Shown here in pieces: positions 9,821-18,877 of a stretch of DNA of 64,000 nucleotides. Source of the DNA: Cupriavidus laharis (GTDB lineage: Bacteria > Pseudomonadota > Gammaproteobacteria > Burkholderiales > Burkholderiaceae). The stretch lies in contig NZ_CAJZAI010000021.1 of assembly GCF_914271435.1 (NCBI RefSeq), forward strand, positions 1 through 64,000, in the 5' to 3' direction. Numbering within the stretch: position 1 is the stretch's first letter; each line of letters opens with the position of its first letter. The notes beneath the pieces were generated by a model. That model ran no database searches and was not told the DNA's origin. It was given only the letters and a program-made list of their open reading frames with translations. A program made the position numbers and the translations under genes.

Positions 9821-9832
9821 ATAATCATTATC
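9821..9832. promoter_or_regulatory. Half Fur-box-like sequence
   Basis: ATAATCATTATC sits in the leader of the Sel1 gene. It matches 12 consecutive positions of the right part of the classical 19-bp Fur box; the left half of the box is not conserved. It is the most AT-rich stretch locally. This is a sequence resemblance only. Confidence 0.25.
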
Positions 9833-9879
9833 GCTTACGAATACCAACCAGCATCCATCCTGTTAATGAACGGCAGCCT

Positions 9880-10851
9880 TCAGATCCATCCGGCACGATG
9901 CAGACGCCGCCACAACGCGCCGCATGCCACAGCCGTCACGCCAATCACGAGCGGGTACGCGTAGTGGAGCCTGAGTTCCGGCATGAACGAGAAATTCATG
10001 CCGTAGAGGCTGAACACCACGGTCGGGATCGCCAGGATGGCACCCCAGCCCGCCAGCCGCTTGACGACCTCGTTCTGCCCCACCGTGACCAGGGCCAGGT
10101 TGACCTGGACGGCCGTGGTCAGCATTTCTCGCACGACATCCAGCGTGCGCACGAGCCGGCTGGCGTGATCCTCGATGTCACGGAAATAGGCGCGCAGTTC
10201 CTTCGGGACAAGGTCTTCGTGCAGGCGGATCAGCTGGCTGCAGATATCCTCGACCGGGTTCACCGCATTGCGCAGGCGCAGCACCTGCCGCTTGATCTGG
10301 TACAGGCGCTCGATCGCGGCGCGGTCGAACTCGTCGCGGAAGATGCCCTGCTCCAGCTCTGCAAAGGTGTCCTCAAGACGCGTGACGATAGGCATGTAGT
10401 GGTCGACCACGAAATCCATCAACGCATAGAGCACATAGCCAGGGCCGTTGGCCAGCCCTTGGGCGTCGTGTTCGCAGCGCTCGCGCACCGGCGCATAAGT
10501 GCTGCTGGCGCCATGCCGCACCGACACGACATAGTTCGGGCCGACGAACAGGTGGGTTTCGCCGACCACAACCTCGTCCCCGACCAGTTGCGCGGTATTG
10601 AGCACGATGAACACCGAATCGCCGTACGCCTCCAGCTTGGGCCGCTGGTGCGCGTCGAGTGCGTCTTCCACCGCCAGGTCGTGCAGGCCGAAGGACTGCT
10701 GCACCTGGCGCAGCAGGGCCAGGTCCGGCTCATGCAGGCCCAGCCAGACAAAGGTGCCGGGCACGCTCAGCGCCTGTGGAATCTCCTCGATGCCGACAGT
10801 GCCGAGCCGCTTGCCTGCCCGATAGGCCACACAGTTGACGATCGCGCCCAT
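9880..10851 (-). CDS. corA: Magnesium/cobalt transporter CorA
   Basis: A 323-residue CorA-family channel for Mg2+ (and Co2+/Ni2+) in the inner membrane. A large soluble N-terminal domain with long helices (~residues 1-260) is followed by two C-terminal membrane helices. The signature YGMNF is present at residues ~283-287, followed by FMPEL. The open frame runs upstream to 11016, but the ATG at 10851 has GGAG at the right distance and gives the usual N-terminus, so the longer start was rejected. It is divergent from minC with about 200 nt between the starts. No Mg-sensing leader structure was recognised. Confidence 0.93.
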   Translation of the reverse strand: MGAIVNCVAYRAGKRLGTVGIEEIPQALSVPGTFVWLGLHEPDLALLRQVQQSFGLHDLAVEDALDAHQRPKLEAYGDSVFIVLNTAQLVGDEVVVGETHLFVGPNYVVSVRHGASSTYAPVRERCEHDAQGLANGPGYVLYALMDFVVDHYMPIVTRLEDTFAELEQGIFRDEFDRAAIERLYQIKRQVLRLRNAVNPVEDICSQLIRLHEDLVPKELRAYFRDIEDHASRLVRTLDVVREMLTTAVQVNLALVTVGQNEVVKRLAGWGAILAIPTVVFSLYGMNFSFMPELRLHYAYPLVIGVTAVACGALWRRLHRAGWI

Positions 10852-11050
10852 GACAGCTCCGTTCTGCAGATGGCGCAATCGTAACAAGGTGGCGGCGGCC
10901 TGCGCCGGAAACTGGCCGGCGCGCTGCCGCCGGCACCACTTGCGCGCGCCGAATGGATTGCGTGCGGCACCTGGGGACAAAGTCGGCCTATTTGTTACAG
11001 TTCGCACCGAAGACACAGTTAGAATGTGGCATTTCCACGGTCACCCGGCT

Positions 11051-11851
11051 ATGTCACAGAAGAAATCGCCACGCTTCGAGCTGCGCAGTGGCAACGTAGA
11101 CGCCCTCCTTCTCGCCCTCCAGACCGCCGACATGGCTGCACTGCGGGACGACCTGCTCTCCCGGTTCGAAGCCACCCCCGATTTCTTCTCCAATGACGTG
11201 ATCGCGCTGGACCTGCGCGCACTCGAAAGTGATGACGAGGTCTCGCTCGACGCGGTGATCGGCACGCTGGCGACGCTCAAGGCACGCGCGATCGGCGTGG
11301 TTGCGCGGCCCGCCCAGCACGAGTGGGCGCAGCGCTTCGGCCTGCCGCTGCTCGACAGCCAGAGCCGCCGCGGCCTGCGCGAATCGGCGGAAGCCGCCGA
11401 GGCCGCCGAACGCGCTGCGGCAACGGCGGTTGCCGAACAGGCCGCGCGCGAGGAAGCCGCCCGCGCCGCCGCCCAAGCAACCACCGAAGCCGCCGTCAAG
11501 GCCGCCCTGCAGCAGGCCCAGACCCTCCTGATCGACAAGCCGCTGCGCTCGGGCCAGCAGGTGTACGCGCAAGGCGACGTGGTCATCATGGACGTGGTCA
11601 GCTACGGCGCCGAGGTGATCGCCGAAGGCAACATCCATATCTACGCCCCGCTGCGCGGCCGTGCGCTGGCGGGCGTGAAGGGCAACACCGGCGCGCGCAT
11701 CTTCAGCACGTGCATGGAGCCTGAACTGATTTCCATTGCCGGCATCTACCGGACGGCCGAGCAGACGCTGCCGGCCGACGTGCTCGGCAAGACCGCCCAG
11801 GTTCGCCTGGCCGATGAAAAGCTGATCCTGGAAGCGATCCGGATGAAATGA
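11051..11851 (+). CDS. minC: Septum site-determining protein MinC
   Basis: A 266-residue FtsZ-polymerisation inhibitor that blocks division septa at the poles. The N-terminal MinC domain covers residues ~6-100. An unusually Ala/Glu-rich, probably helical linker covers ~118-160. The C-terminal beta-helix domain covers ~165-262, with the conserved GAEVIAEGNIHIYAPLRGRA run. The start is chosen at MSQKKSPRFELRSG, as in relatives; an in-frame ATG 27 nt upstream is possible and neither has a strong ribosome site. It is the first gene of minCDE, and MinD recruits the product to the membrane. Confidence 0.95.
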   Translation: MSQKKSPRFELRSGNVDALLLALQTADMAALRDDLLSRFEATPDFFSNDVIALDLRALESDDEVSLDAVIGTLATLKARAIGVVARPAQHEWAQRFGLPLLDSQSRRGLRESAEAAEAAERAAATAVAEQAAREEAARAAAQATTEAAVKAALQQAQTLLIDKPLRSGQQVYAQGDVVIMDVVSYGAEVIAEGNIHIYAPLRGRALAGVKGNTGARIFSTCMEPELISIAGIYRTAEQTLPADVLGKTAQVRLADEKLILEAIRMK

Positions 11852-11918
11852 TCCGGCGCCCAGTCATGAACGGAATCACTGCAGCGCAAGCTTCAACCTA
11901 ATTACGGACCAAAGAGCC

Positions 11919-12734
11919 ATGGCAAAAATCATCGTTGTGACCTCCGGCAAGGGAGGCGTCGGCAAGACCACCACCAGCGCCAGCTTTGCCGCCGGCCTGG
12001 CCCTGCGCGGCCACAAGACTGCCGTGATCGACTTCGACGTCGGCCTGCGCAACCTCGACCTGATCATGGGTTGCGAACGCCGCGTGGTGTATGACCTGAT
12101 CAACGTGGTGCAGGGCGAAGCCAACCTGCGCCAGGCGCTGATCAAGGACAAGAAGTGCGAGAACCTGTTCATCCTGCCGGCCTCGCAGACGCGCGACAAG
12201 GACGCGCTGACCAAGGAAGGCGTGGAGAAGGTCATCAACGGCCTGCAGGAGATGGACTTCGAGTACATCGTCTGCGATTCGCCCGCCGGCATTGAGTCGG
12301 GCGCGCTGATGGCCATGTACTTCGCCGACGAGGCGCTGATCGTCACCAACCCGGAAGTATCATCGGTGCGTGACTCGGACCGCATCCTCGGCATCCTGGC
12401 CTCCAAGACCAAGCGCGCCAGCGAAGGCGGCGAGCCGATCAAGGAACACCTGCTGATCACGCGCTACAACCCCAAACGCGTGCATGGCGGCGAGATGCTG
12501 TCGCTGACCGACATCCAGGAAATCCTGCGCATCAAGCTGATCGGCGTCGTGCCGGAGTCGGAAGCCGTGCTGCATGCGTCCAACCAGGGCACGCCCGCCA
12601 TCCACCTGGAAGGCAGCGACGTGGCCGACGCGTATGGCGACGTGGTGGACCGCTTCCTGGGCAAGGACAAGCCGATGCGCTTCACGGACTACCAGAAGCC
12701 GGGCCTGCTGTCGCGCATCTTCGGCAACAAGTAA
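11919..12734 (+). CDS. minD: Septum site-determining ATPase MinD
   Basis: A 271-residue ParA-family ATPase. The deviant Walker A motif GKGGVGKT lies at residues 10-17 and Walker B-like VIDFDVGLRNLD at ~37-48. The C-terminal amphipathic membrane-targeting helix is visible (LLSRIFGNK). ATP-bound MinD binds the inner membrane, recruits MinC and is released by MinE. It lies 67 nt after minC and 24 nt before minE. Confidence 0.98.
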   Translation: MAKIIVVTSGKGGVGKTTTSASFAAGLALRGHKTAVIDFDVGLRNLDLIMGCERRVVYDLINVVQGEANLRQALIKDKKCENLFILPASQTRDKDALTKEGVEKVINGLQEMDFEYIVCDSPAGIESGALMAMYFADEALIVTNPEVSSVRDSDRILGILASKTKRASEGGEPIKEHLLITRYNPKRVHGGEMLSLTDIQEILRIKLIGVVPESEAVLHASNQGTPAIHLEGSDVADAYGDVVDRFLGKDKPMRFTDYQKPGLLSRIFGNK

Positions 12735-12758
12735 AACAAGTACGGAGGACTCATCCCC

Positions 12759-13013
12759 ATGTCGATCCTGTCCTTCCTGCTGGGGGAAAAGAAGAAATCG
12801 GCCTCTGTCGCCAAGGAGCGGCTGCAGATCATCCTCGCCCATGAACGCACGGGCCATTCGGCCCCTGCCGACTACCTGCCCGCGCTGCAGCGCGAGCTGG
12901 TGGCCGTGATCTCCAAGTACGTCAAGATCAGCGACCAGGACCTGCGCGTCAGCCTTGAGCGCCAGGACAACCTGGAAGTCCTCGAAGTCAAGATCGAGAT
13001 CCCGCAAGGCTGA
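12759..13013 (+). CDS. minE: Cell division topological specificity factor MinE
   Basis: An 84-residue MinE that stimulates the MinD ATPase and drives pole-to-pole oscillation. The N-terminal MinD-binding/membrane segment begins [15 protein letters not shown], and the C-terminal topological domain covers ~residues 32-84. GGAGG lies upstream. A strong GC hairpin at 13031-13061, without a T-tract, follows and closes the operon. Confidence 0.97.
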   Translation: MSILSFLLGEKKKSASVAKERLQIILAHERTGHSAPADYLPALQRELVAVISKYVKISDQDLRVSLERQDNLEVLEVKIEIPQG

Positions 13014-13315
13014 TTCGCCCCCCTCCCTCGGCCGGCGCCCCTTCCCGCAAGGGCGCGCCGGCGTCGTCGCGCCCCGCTCCCCGCCAGGCCGCACCAGCAA
13101 ATGACGTCTGATGCTGATGCAACGCACCAACACGGTATTGTGTAGCGGCCAGACAACGGATTTGCACCAAAATCCTGCTCGAATCCGGCCTTCAGCGCGT
13201 ATTTGTGTCCTTCGCTCCAGCGTTTTGTTAAATTTTCGCGGCGTTTACACGAAACGTAGACCCCGTGCCCCGTCGTGATCCGGCGGAGAACAGTACAGAA
13301 CAGAAAAGGAGCACC
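13014..13315. other. min-porin intergenic region
   Basis: This stretch holds the post-minE hairpin (13031-13061, stem GCCGGCGCCCCTT with one bulge) and the porin leader. TTGTTA at 13225-13230 could be a -35 element, but no convincing -10 lies at 17 nt. No gene is seen. Confidence 0.6.
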
Positions 13316-14428
13316 ATGAAGAAATCGGCCATCGTCCTCGCCGCTGGCAGCCTGCTGGCAGGTTCCGCTTTTGCACAAACTTCCGTCACGCTGTACGGCA
13401 TCGCTGATGTCAGCCTGCGCTACACGAACAACGCTGACGCCGGCAACCACAGCCAGACGCAACTGACCGACGGCGCCGTGACGCAAAGCCGCTGGGGCCT
13501 GAAGGGCAGCGAAGCCCTGGGCAACAACCTGAAGGCGATCTTCCAACTGGAAAACGGCTACAGCGTTGACAACGGCACGATGAACTCGAGCGGCCAGCTG
13601 TTCAATCGTCAGGCATATGTTGGCCTGGCAGGCGACTTCGGCGCGGTCAAGCTGGGCCGCCAGTACACCGAAGGCTTTAACTTCTTCGGCGACTACGATC
13701 CGCTGACCATCGGTAACTATACCGCCAACGCCTGGCCGTTCTTCCTGACCCAGTTCCGTGCCAACAACGTTGTCAGCTACGGCGGCAAGTTCGGCGGCCT
13801 GAACGTCGGCGCCAGCTATGGCTTCGGCGAACGGCCGGGCAGCTTCACGCACGCCCAGACCAACCCGCCCAATGGCAACGCCCCGTACTTCGGTGCTCGC
13901 GCTGCATACGAAGTCGGCCCGTTCGGCTTCGGTGGCGTGTACCAGGAAATCCGCGACACCAATGGCAACAAGCAGCAAATGTGGGGTGCCGCTGGTAAGT
14001 ACTCGATCGGCCCGGCCAAGATCTTCCTGGGCTACGTCGGCGGCAAGGACCGCACCGGCGTGATCGACAACAGCTTCATGAACGCGTCGGCGGCATCGAC
14101 CACGCCGGCTGCCAAGACCCTGATCGCTGGTGGCGCACAAAGCAACCCGCGCAAGGATAACCTGGGCTACATCGGCGTGACCTACCAGGCGACCCCGGCA
14201 CTGGCCCTGACCGGCGTGTTCTACGGTGACCACATCGAGAACAAGAACGGCACGACCAGCAGCGGCAACCGCTACACCGGCGTGCTACTGGCCGAGTACT
14301 CGCTGTCCAAGCGTACCCAGGTCTACGGCACCGTTGACTACAACAAGCTGACTGGCGCCGCCCAGACCGAACTGCCGGGCAAGAACAACCAGACCGGCGT
14401 GGCAGCAGGTATCCGCCACATTTTCTGA
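13316..14428 (+). CDS. Gram-negative general porin
   Basis: A 370-residue outer-membrane trimeric porin of the Burkholderiales OmpC-like type. The signal peptide is residues 1-20 (cut at AFA-QTSVTLYG). The mature protein has the family N-terminus SVTLYGIADVSLRY and alternating beta-strand sequence, and ends in the assembly signal ...GIRHIF with a terminal Phe. AAAGGAG lies before the ATG. It is single-gene, ending in a clear terminator at 14461. It admits small hydrophilic solutes; specificity is not predictable. Confidence 0.95.
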   Translation: MKKSAIVLAAGSLLAGSAFAQTSVTLYGIADVSLRYTNNADAGNHSQTQLTDGAVTQSRWGLKGSEALGNNLKAIFQLENGYSVDNGTMNSSGQLFNRQAYVGLAGDFGAVKLGRQYTEGFNFFGDYDPLTIGNYTANAWPFFLTQFRANNVVSYGGKFGGLNVGASYGFGERPGSFTHAQTNPPNGNAPYFGARAAYEVGPFGFGGVYQEIRDTNGNKQQMWGAAGKYSIGPAKIFLGYVGGKDRTGVIDNSFMNASAASTTPAAKTLIAGGAQSNPRKDNLGYIGVTYQATPALALTGVFYGDHIENKNGTTSSGNRYTGVLLAEYSLSKRTQVYGTVDYNKLTGAAQTELPGKNNQTGVAAGIRHIF

Positions 14429-14460
14429 TCGTCGTCTGATCAGCTGGCCGACTTGGCAGA

Positions 14461-14485
14461 AAGGCACCTTCGGGTGCCTTTTTTT
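14461..14485 (+). terminator. Rho-independent terminator of the porin gene
   Basis: The stem AAGGCACC-TTCG-GGTGCCTT is followed directly by a run of T. The UUCG-type tetraloop and the T-tract make this a textbook terminator, 32 nt after the porin stop. Confidence 0.92.
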
Positions 14486-14533
14486 GTTGCTGCGGCGATG
14501 ATCGTGGCAGCTGCCGGCAGTTGCCGGTCTTCT

Positions 14534-15241
14534 TCACGCCGCCTCGCTTTCCGCCAACTCCAACCGGTACCCATGCGTATAGACCGGCGTCAGCCTGAGG
14601 CCATTGGCAGCATGCAGGCCCAGCTTGCTGCGCACGCGCGACACATGCGTATCGATGGTGCGTGACAGCGGCGAGATCTCGCGGCCCCAGACCGTGGCAA
14701 TGATGTGGTCGCGCGTGACGATGCGCCCCTCGTTGCGGAACAGGAGCACCGCCAGGTCGAACTCCTTGGGGGTCAGGCAGATGGGGTGCCCGTGGCAGGT
14801 CGCCTGCCGCGCGGTGCAGTCGAACACGTAGCCGGCCAGCCGCAACGGCATGTTGCGCGTGAAATCCCCGGGACTGGCGCGGCGCAGCACGGCACCGATG
14901 CGCGCCGACAGTTCGGCGGCCCGGACAGGCTTGACCATGTAGTCGTCGGCACCGGCCACCAGCGCACTGACGATATCGGATTCCGCATCGCGGGCGGAAA
15001 CGAACATGACCGGGATGCGCCGGTCAACGTTGCCGCGCACCCAGTTCAGCACCTCGTGCCCGGACATGCCCGGCATCTGCCAGTCGAGCAGCAGCAAGTC
15101 GAAGGCGGTGTCATGCAAGGCCAGCAGCAGGCGCCGGCTCTGGCTGAAGCTCACGCATTCGTAGCCGGCTTCATTGACGATCCTGCGGATCAGCGCCGCA
15201 TGGACGGGATCGGCTTCCAGCGAGGCAATCGTCTTTCTCAT
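14534..15241 (-). CDS. OmpR-family response regulator (orphan)
   Basis: A 235-residue two-domain regulator. The receiver covers residues 3-~118, with phospho-acceptor Asp53 (LLLDWQMPG), Ser82 and Lys104 (VKPV). A winged-helix DNA-binding domain covers ~135-230 (PKEFDLAVLLFRN...SRTIDTHVSRVRSKLG). The acidic pocket reads LEADP: Glu9 is kept, but the position equal to PhoB Asp10 is Ala10. No histidine kinase is adjacent. It is divergent from a paralogue at 15441 that shares the same Ala. GGGAGAG precedes the ATG. Confidence 0.93.
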   Translation of the reverse strand: MRKTIASLEADPVHAALIRRIVNEAGYECVSFSQSRRLLLALHDTAFDLLLLDWQMPGMSGHEVLNWVRGNVDRRIPVMFVSARDAESDIVSALVAGADDYMVKPVRAAELSARIGAVLRRASPGDFTRNMPLRLAGYVFDCTARQATCHGHPICLTPKEFDLAVLLFRNEGRIVTRDHIIATVWGREISPLSRTIDTHVSRVRSKLGLHAANGLRLTPVYTHGYRLELAESEAA

Positions 15242-15440
15242 AGTCTCTCTCCCTCAGCATTTGCGCGTGACGGCATTAGAAACCGCTGACGGGGACGTCA
15301 GAATAGGAAGGGCCTCAAAACGGGCTTTCAACAATCGTTTACTTCTTGCCGCAAGGGCGGATCCATACCATGGGCCGCTACCGTGCCGGCCAGCGCGCCG
15401 GCCGATCTTCCCCGCATTCGGAAGCGCCAGGAGAGACGCC

Positions 15441-16124
15441 GTGAGAATTGCCGTATTGGAGGCCGACCCGACCCGGGCCCTCGGCATCGACCAGACCCTT
15501 CGCCTCAACGGGCACCAGTGCACGCGCTACATCCACGGCCGGTCGCTGATCCACGCGCTGCGCGGCGGCACCTTCGACATGCTGCTGCTGGACGGCGATA
15601 CGCCGGGCATTTCGGCCCTGGACGTGCTGTCATGGGTACGCCGCACGCTCGGCCATGAACTGCCGGTCATGCTGCTGGGAAACAACGACGATGAAATGCA
15701 TATCGCCGCGTGCTTTGCCGAGGGCGCCGACGCCTACCTGCGCAAGCCTGTTGGCATGGCGGAACTTGCCGCAAGAGTGATGGCCCTGTTGCGCCGTGCA
15801 TGCCCGGCCGGCGCGCATGCCTGCGATCTCAGCCATGGCGCCTTCCGCTTCGCCACGGCCGACCGCCGCGCGTGGGTCCACGGCCGGCCGGTGGCGCTGG
15901 CGCCCAAGGAATTCGACCTGGCCGTGCTGCTGTTCCGGAACCTCGGATCACTGGTGCTGCGCCAGACCATGGTGAACGAGGTCTGGCGCTATCACGTCGA
16001 TGCGGCTTCGCGCACCGTCGACAGCCATCTGTCGCGCATCCGCACCAAGCTCTCGCTGTGGCCGCACAACGGCGTGCGGCTGTCCGCCGTCTACGGCCTC
16101 GGGAACCGGCTGGACAAGGCGTAA
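15441..16124 (+). CDS. Divergent paralogous response regulator with degenerate receiver
   Basis: A 227-residue OmpR-type regulator with a GTG start and AGGAGAG upstream. Phospho-acceptor Asp51 (LLLDGDTPG) and Lys102 (LRKPV) are present. The acidic pocket is again LEADP (Ala where Asp is usual), and the conserved Thr/Ser switch position is Gly80 (VMLLGNND). The C-terminal winged helix matches the neighbour closely (PKEFDLAVLLFRN, SRTVDSHLSRIRTKLS). Receivers lacking these residues are often phosphorylation-independent or atypically regulated; that is inference here. The intergenic palindrome TGACG-GGGA-CGTCA at 15287-15300 could serve either gene. Confidence 0.9.
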   Translation: MRIAVLEADPTRALGIDQTLRLNGHQCTRYIHGRSLIHALRGGTFDMLLLDGDTPGISALDVLSWVRRTLGHELPVMLLGNNDDEMHIAACFAEGADAYLRKPVGMAELAARVMALLRRACPAGAHACDLSHGAFRFATADRRAWVHGRPVALAPKEFDLAVLLFRNLGSLVLRQTMVNEVWRYHVDAASRTVDSHLSRIRTKLSLWPHNGVRLSAVYGLGNRLDKA

Positions 16125-16128
16125 GGCG

Positions 16129-17115
16129 TCAGTCGGCCTTGATGCCCGCTTCCTTGACGATGCGGGCGTTCTCCACGGACTCGTCGTGGATGGCCTTGGC
16201 AAACTGTGCCGGCGTACCGCCGGTCGGCACTTCGCCGCCCTTGAGCAGGCGCTCACGCACCTCCGGCTCCGCCAGGGCCTTGTTGAGTTCGGCATTGAGC
16301 TTGTTGATGATTGCCGGCGGCGTCTTGCCCGGTGCGAAGATGCCGAAGGTCGAGGTCAGGTTCGCCTTCGGGTAGCCGAGTTCCGCCAGGGTCGGCACGC
16401 TGGCCATGCCCTCGATGCGCCTGGGCGCGCCCACCGCGAGCGGGCGCAGCCGGCCGGCCTGCATGTGCTGGGTCAGCATGGGGCTGGCATTGGTGCTCAT
16501 CACCTCGAACTGGCCGCCGAGCGCGTCGTTCATCTGCTGGCCGGCGCCCTTGTACGGAATCAGCGTCAGTTCGGCCTTCGACTTCGCCTTCACCTGCTCC
16601 AGCACAACATGGCCGACCGTGCCGAGGCCCGACGTGGCCCAGCGCACCGAGCCCGGCCTGGACTTGGCCTGTGCCACCAGGTCCTGGAAGGTCTTGCCGG
16701 CAAAGCTCTGCGTGGCGACGACCAGCACCGGCGAGTACATCACGCTCATGACGGGCGCCACGTCGCGCTGCGGGTCATAGTTGACGTGGCCCACGTGCGG
16801 GTTGAGCGTGAGCGGGCTGGTGGAGGCAAACCCGAGCGTGTAGCCGTCCGGCGCGGCCTTGGCCACGACGTCGATGCCGATGCTGCCGCCGGCGCCGGCC
16901 TTGTTCTCGATCACCACGGACGTTCCCATCTGGGCCGAGAGCCGCTCGCCGAGCGCGCGTGCCACGGTATCGCTGATGCCGCCCGTGGGATAGGCAACGA
17001 TCATGCGGATCGGGCGGCTAGGGTAGTTGTCGGCGGCGGCAGCGGGCAACGCTGCGGCCATCAGGCCGGCGGCGCCAAGCGCGGCCAGCACGGGCAAGCG
17101 GGAATGAAAAGCCAT
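16129..17115 (-). CDS. Bug/TctC-family substrate-binding protein
   Basis: A 328-residue periplasmic tripartite-tricarboxylate-transporter receptor. The signal peptide is ~residues 1-26 (ending LPAAAA-DNYPSRPIR). Typical Bug motifs follow: the YPSRPIRMIVAYPTGG opening, NKAGAGGSIG, LGFASTSPLTLNPH and PYKGAGQQMNDALGGQ. No TctA/TctB membrane genes are adjacent, which is common because these receptors are hugely expanded in Burkholderiales. The start is placed at MAFHSRLPV just before the signal peptide; the frame extends further upstream without a ribosome site. Its end nearly touches the convergent regulator (4 nt). The ligand is likely a carboxylate. Confidence 0.9.
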   Translation of the reverse strand: MAFHSRLPVLAALGAAGLMAAALPAAAADNYPSRPIRMIVAYPTGGISDTVARALGERLSAQMGTSVVIENKAGAGGSIGIDVVAKAAPDGYTLGFASTSPLTLNPHVGHVNYDPQRDVAPVMSVMYSPVLVVATQSFAGKTFQDLVAQAKSRPGSVRWATSGLGTVGHVVLEQVKAKSKAELTLIPYKGAGQQMNDALGGQFEVMSTNASPMLTQHMQAGRLRPLAVGAPRRIEGMASVPTLAELGYPKANLTSTFGIFAPGKTPPAIINKLNAELNKALAEPEVRERLLKGGEVPTGGTPAQFAKAIHDESVENARIVKEAGIKAD

Positions 17116-17207
17116 GACGGGTGCGGGAGATGGAAGGGCGCGGCGCGTGGCCGCGTCGCCGTATCTTAGCCGATCAACCGGCATGGGTTATGCCCCTGGG
17201 TTATGCC

Positions 17208-17492
17208 TTAACGCACCAGCGGGTGTTCCGGCACCCAGGACACGAAGAGTTCGTTGGCGCGGTCGTACAGGCGCCAGACCGTGCCGCAGTCGCGGCAACA
17301 GAAGGTCAGCATGCTGTATGGAACACCGGTCTCGCTCTGGCTGACCAGCGGTGCGGTATTGCGCAGCGCCAGGCAGGCGGGCGGCTCGCGGCGCCGCGGA
17401 TCGGCCGCCAGCGCCAGGCAGCGCTCGCAGGCCGGAACAGCGGTGGGAGGAGAAACGGGAAGCGGGGGTACGGCGGACGTCATGACCGTCAT
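17208..17492 (-). CDS. Small putative zinc-ribbon protein
   Basis: About 94 residues. Two Cys pairs, CERC (~residue 23) and CRDC (~residue 70), are consistent with a zinc ribbon; the rest is a Pro-rich N-terminus and a short conserved-looking C-terminus (LYDRANELFVSWVPEHPLV). It begins 25 nt after the stop of the Fsr-type exporter on the same strand and may be co-transcribed. The start is uncertain (ATG at 17492 or 17483). No function is recognised. Confidence 0.6.
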   Translation of the reverse strand: MTVMTSAVPPLPVSPPTAVPACERCLALAADPRRREPPACLALRNTAPLVSQSETGVPYSMLTFCCRDCGTVWRLYDRANELFVSWVPEHPLVR

Positions 17493-17517
17493 GATGCCGC
17501 AAAACACCCGCAGTGCG

Positions 17518-18750
17518 TCAGGCAGTCTTGCGCTTGCCGCCGAGATCGGGCAGGAACACCGCCAGCAGGCCCAGCAGCGGCAGGAATGCACAAAGCTGGT
17601 AGACGGTCTGGATGCCGTGCGTGTCGGCCAGCCCGCCCAGCACCGCGGCGCCGATGCCGCCCATGCCGAAGGCAAAGCCGAAGAACATGCCCGACACCAT
17701 GCCCACCTTGCCGGGGATCAGCTCCTGCGCGAACACCAGGATCGCCGAGAAGGCCGAGGCCAGGATGAAGCCGATGATGAAGGTCAGCACGCCGGTCCAG
17801 AACAGGCCCACGTGCGGCAGTACCAGCGTGAACGGCGCCACACCGAGGATTGACGCCCAGATCACGCGCTTGCGGCCGATGCGGTCGCCGATCGGGCCGC
17901 CCAGGATGGTGCCGGCCGCCACCGCGAACAGGAACACGAACAGGTAGACCTGCGCGGTCTGGCGCGCCAGGCCGAACTTCTCCATCAGGTAGAAGGTGTA
18001 GTAGGTGGTGAGGCTCGCCATGTAGAAGTACTTGGAGAACACCAGCACCAGCAGGACCAGCATGGCGCGCACCACCACGCGCGTCGGCACCGGGCTGGCC
18101 ACGGCGCCTGCCGCCTTGCCCTTGCGCGCGCGGTGCGCGAGCTGCTCCGCGTACCAGCCGCCGATCTTCCACAGTACTGCAATGGCCAGCAGCGCCGCCA
18201 GCGAGAACCACGCCACGCTGGCCTGCTGGTGGACGATGCCTGCCGCCAGCAGCGGCCCCATGGCGCTGCCGCCGTTGCCGCCCACCTGGAAGATCGACTG
18301 CGCCAGCCCGTGCTGGCCGCCCGAGGCCATGCGCGCCACGCGCGACGACTCCGGATGGAAGATCGACGACCCGGTGCCGACCAGCGCCGCCGCCACCAGC
18401 AGCACGCCATAGGTGGGTGCCGCCGACAGCAGCAGCAGCCCGGCCAGCGTGAAGCCCATGCCGATCGCCAGCGAGTGCGGCTTGGGATGCTTGTCGGTGT
18501 ACAGGCCCACGACCGGCTGCAGCAGCGATGCCGTGACCTGGTAGGTCATGGTCAGCAAGCCGATCTGCACGAAGCTCAGGTGGAAGCCGCCCTTCAGCAT
18601 CGGGTAGATCGCCAGGATCAACGACTGGATCATGTCGTTGAGGAAGTGCGCGAAGCTGATCGCCGACAGGACGCGGAAGCCCGTGCGCTCGGCGGCTTGT
18701 TCGGAGTGAGCGCCAGAAACGGCGGCGTTGGAGTCGATGGTTGTGCTCAT
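17518..18750 (-). CDS. MFS exporter, fosmidomycin-resistance (Fsr) type
   Basis: A 410-residue, 12-helix major facilitator. The features match the Fsr family: SFAHFLNDMIQSLILAIYPMLK at the first helix, QPVVGLYTDKHPKPHSLAIGMG after helix 3, and a central cytoplasmic loop at ~residues 200-225. Fsr exports fosmidomycin and some other small polar compounds by proton antiport. The ATG at 18750 is chosen because it matches the family start; the open frame continues upstream. An AraC regulator is divergent, with 127 nt between the starts, and probably controls it. Confidence 0.88.
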   Translation of the reverse strand: MSTTIDSNAAVSGAHSEQAAERTGFRVLSAISFAHFLNDMIQSLILAIYPMLKGGFHLSFVQIGLLTMTYQVTASLLQPVVGLYTDKHPKPHSLAIGMGFTLAGLLLLSAAPTYGVLLVAAALVGTGSSIFHPESSRVARMASGGQHGLAQSIFQVGGNGGSAMGPLLAAGIVHQQASVAWFSLAALLAIAVLWKIGGWYAEQLAHRARKGKAAGAVASPVPTRVVVRAMLVLLVLVFSKYFYMASLTTYYTFYLMEKFGLARQTAQVYLFVFLFAVAAGTILGGPIGDRIGRKRVIWASILGVAPFTLVLPHVGLFWTGVLTFIIGFILASAFSAILVFAQELIPGKVGMVSGMFFGFAFGMGGIGAAVLGGLADTHGIQTVYQLCAFLPLLGLLAVFLPDLGGKRKTA

Positions 18751-18877
18751 TGGCGGTCTCGACAGGACGGATGACGAACCGCTGGGGGCGCTCGTCGGGA
18801 CAGTAAGAAACGCGATGCTATCTGGCCGCAGACCGCCTGTCCTGCGAGAATGGGTCCACAAGCTTGGAGAAAAGGAC

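Noticed and set aside
10852-11016. Longer N-terminus for CorA
   Set aside because: The extra 55 residues are not CorA-like and the internal ATG at 10851 has a good ribosome site.
10992-11025. Possible minC promoter (TTGTTA and TAGAAT)
   Set aside because: The spacer would be 22 nt, too long for a sigma-70 promoter.
13031-13061. Intrinsic terminator after minE
   Set aside because: The hairpin is strong but no T-tract follows, so it is listed only as a hairpin within the intergenic region.
16129-17115. Part of a complete tripartite tricarboxylate transporter
   Set aside because: No TctA or TctB membrane genes are nearby; only the binding protein is present.
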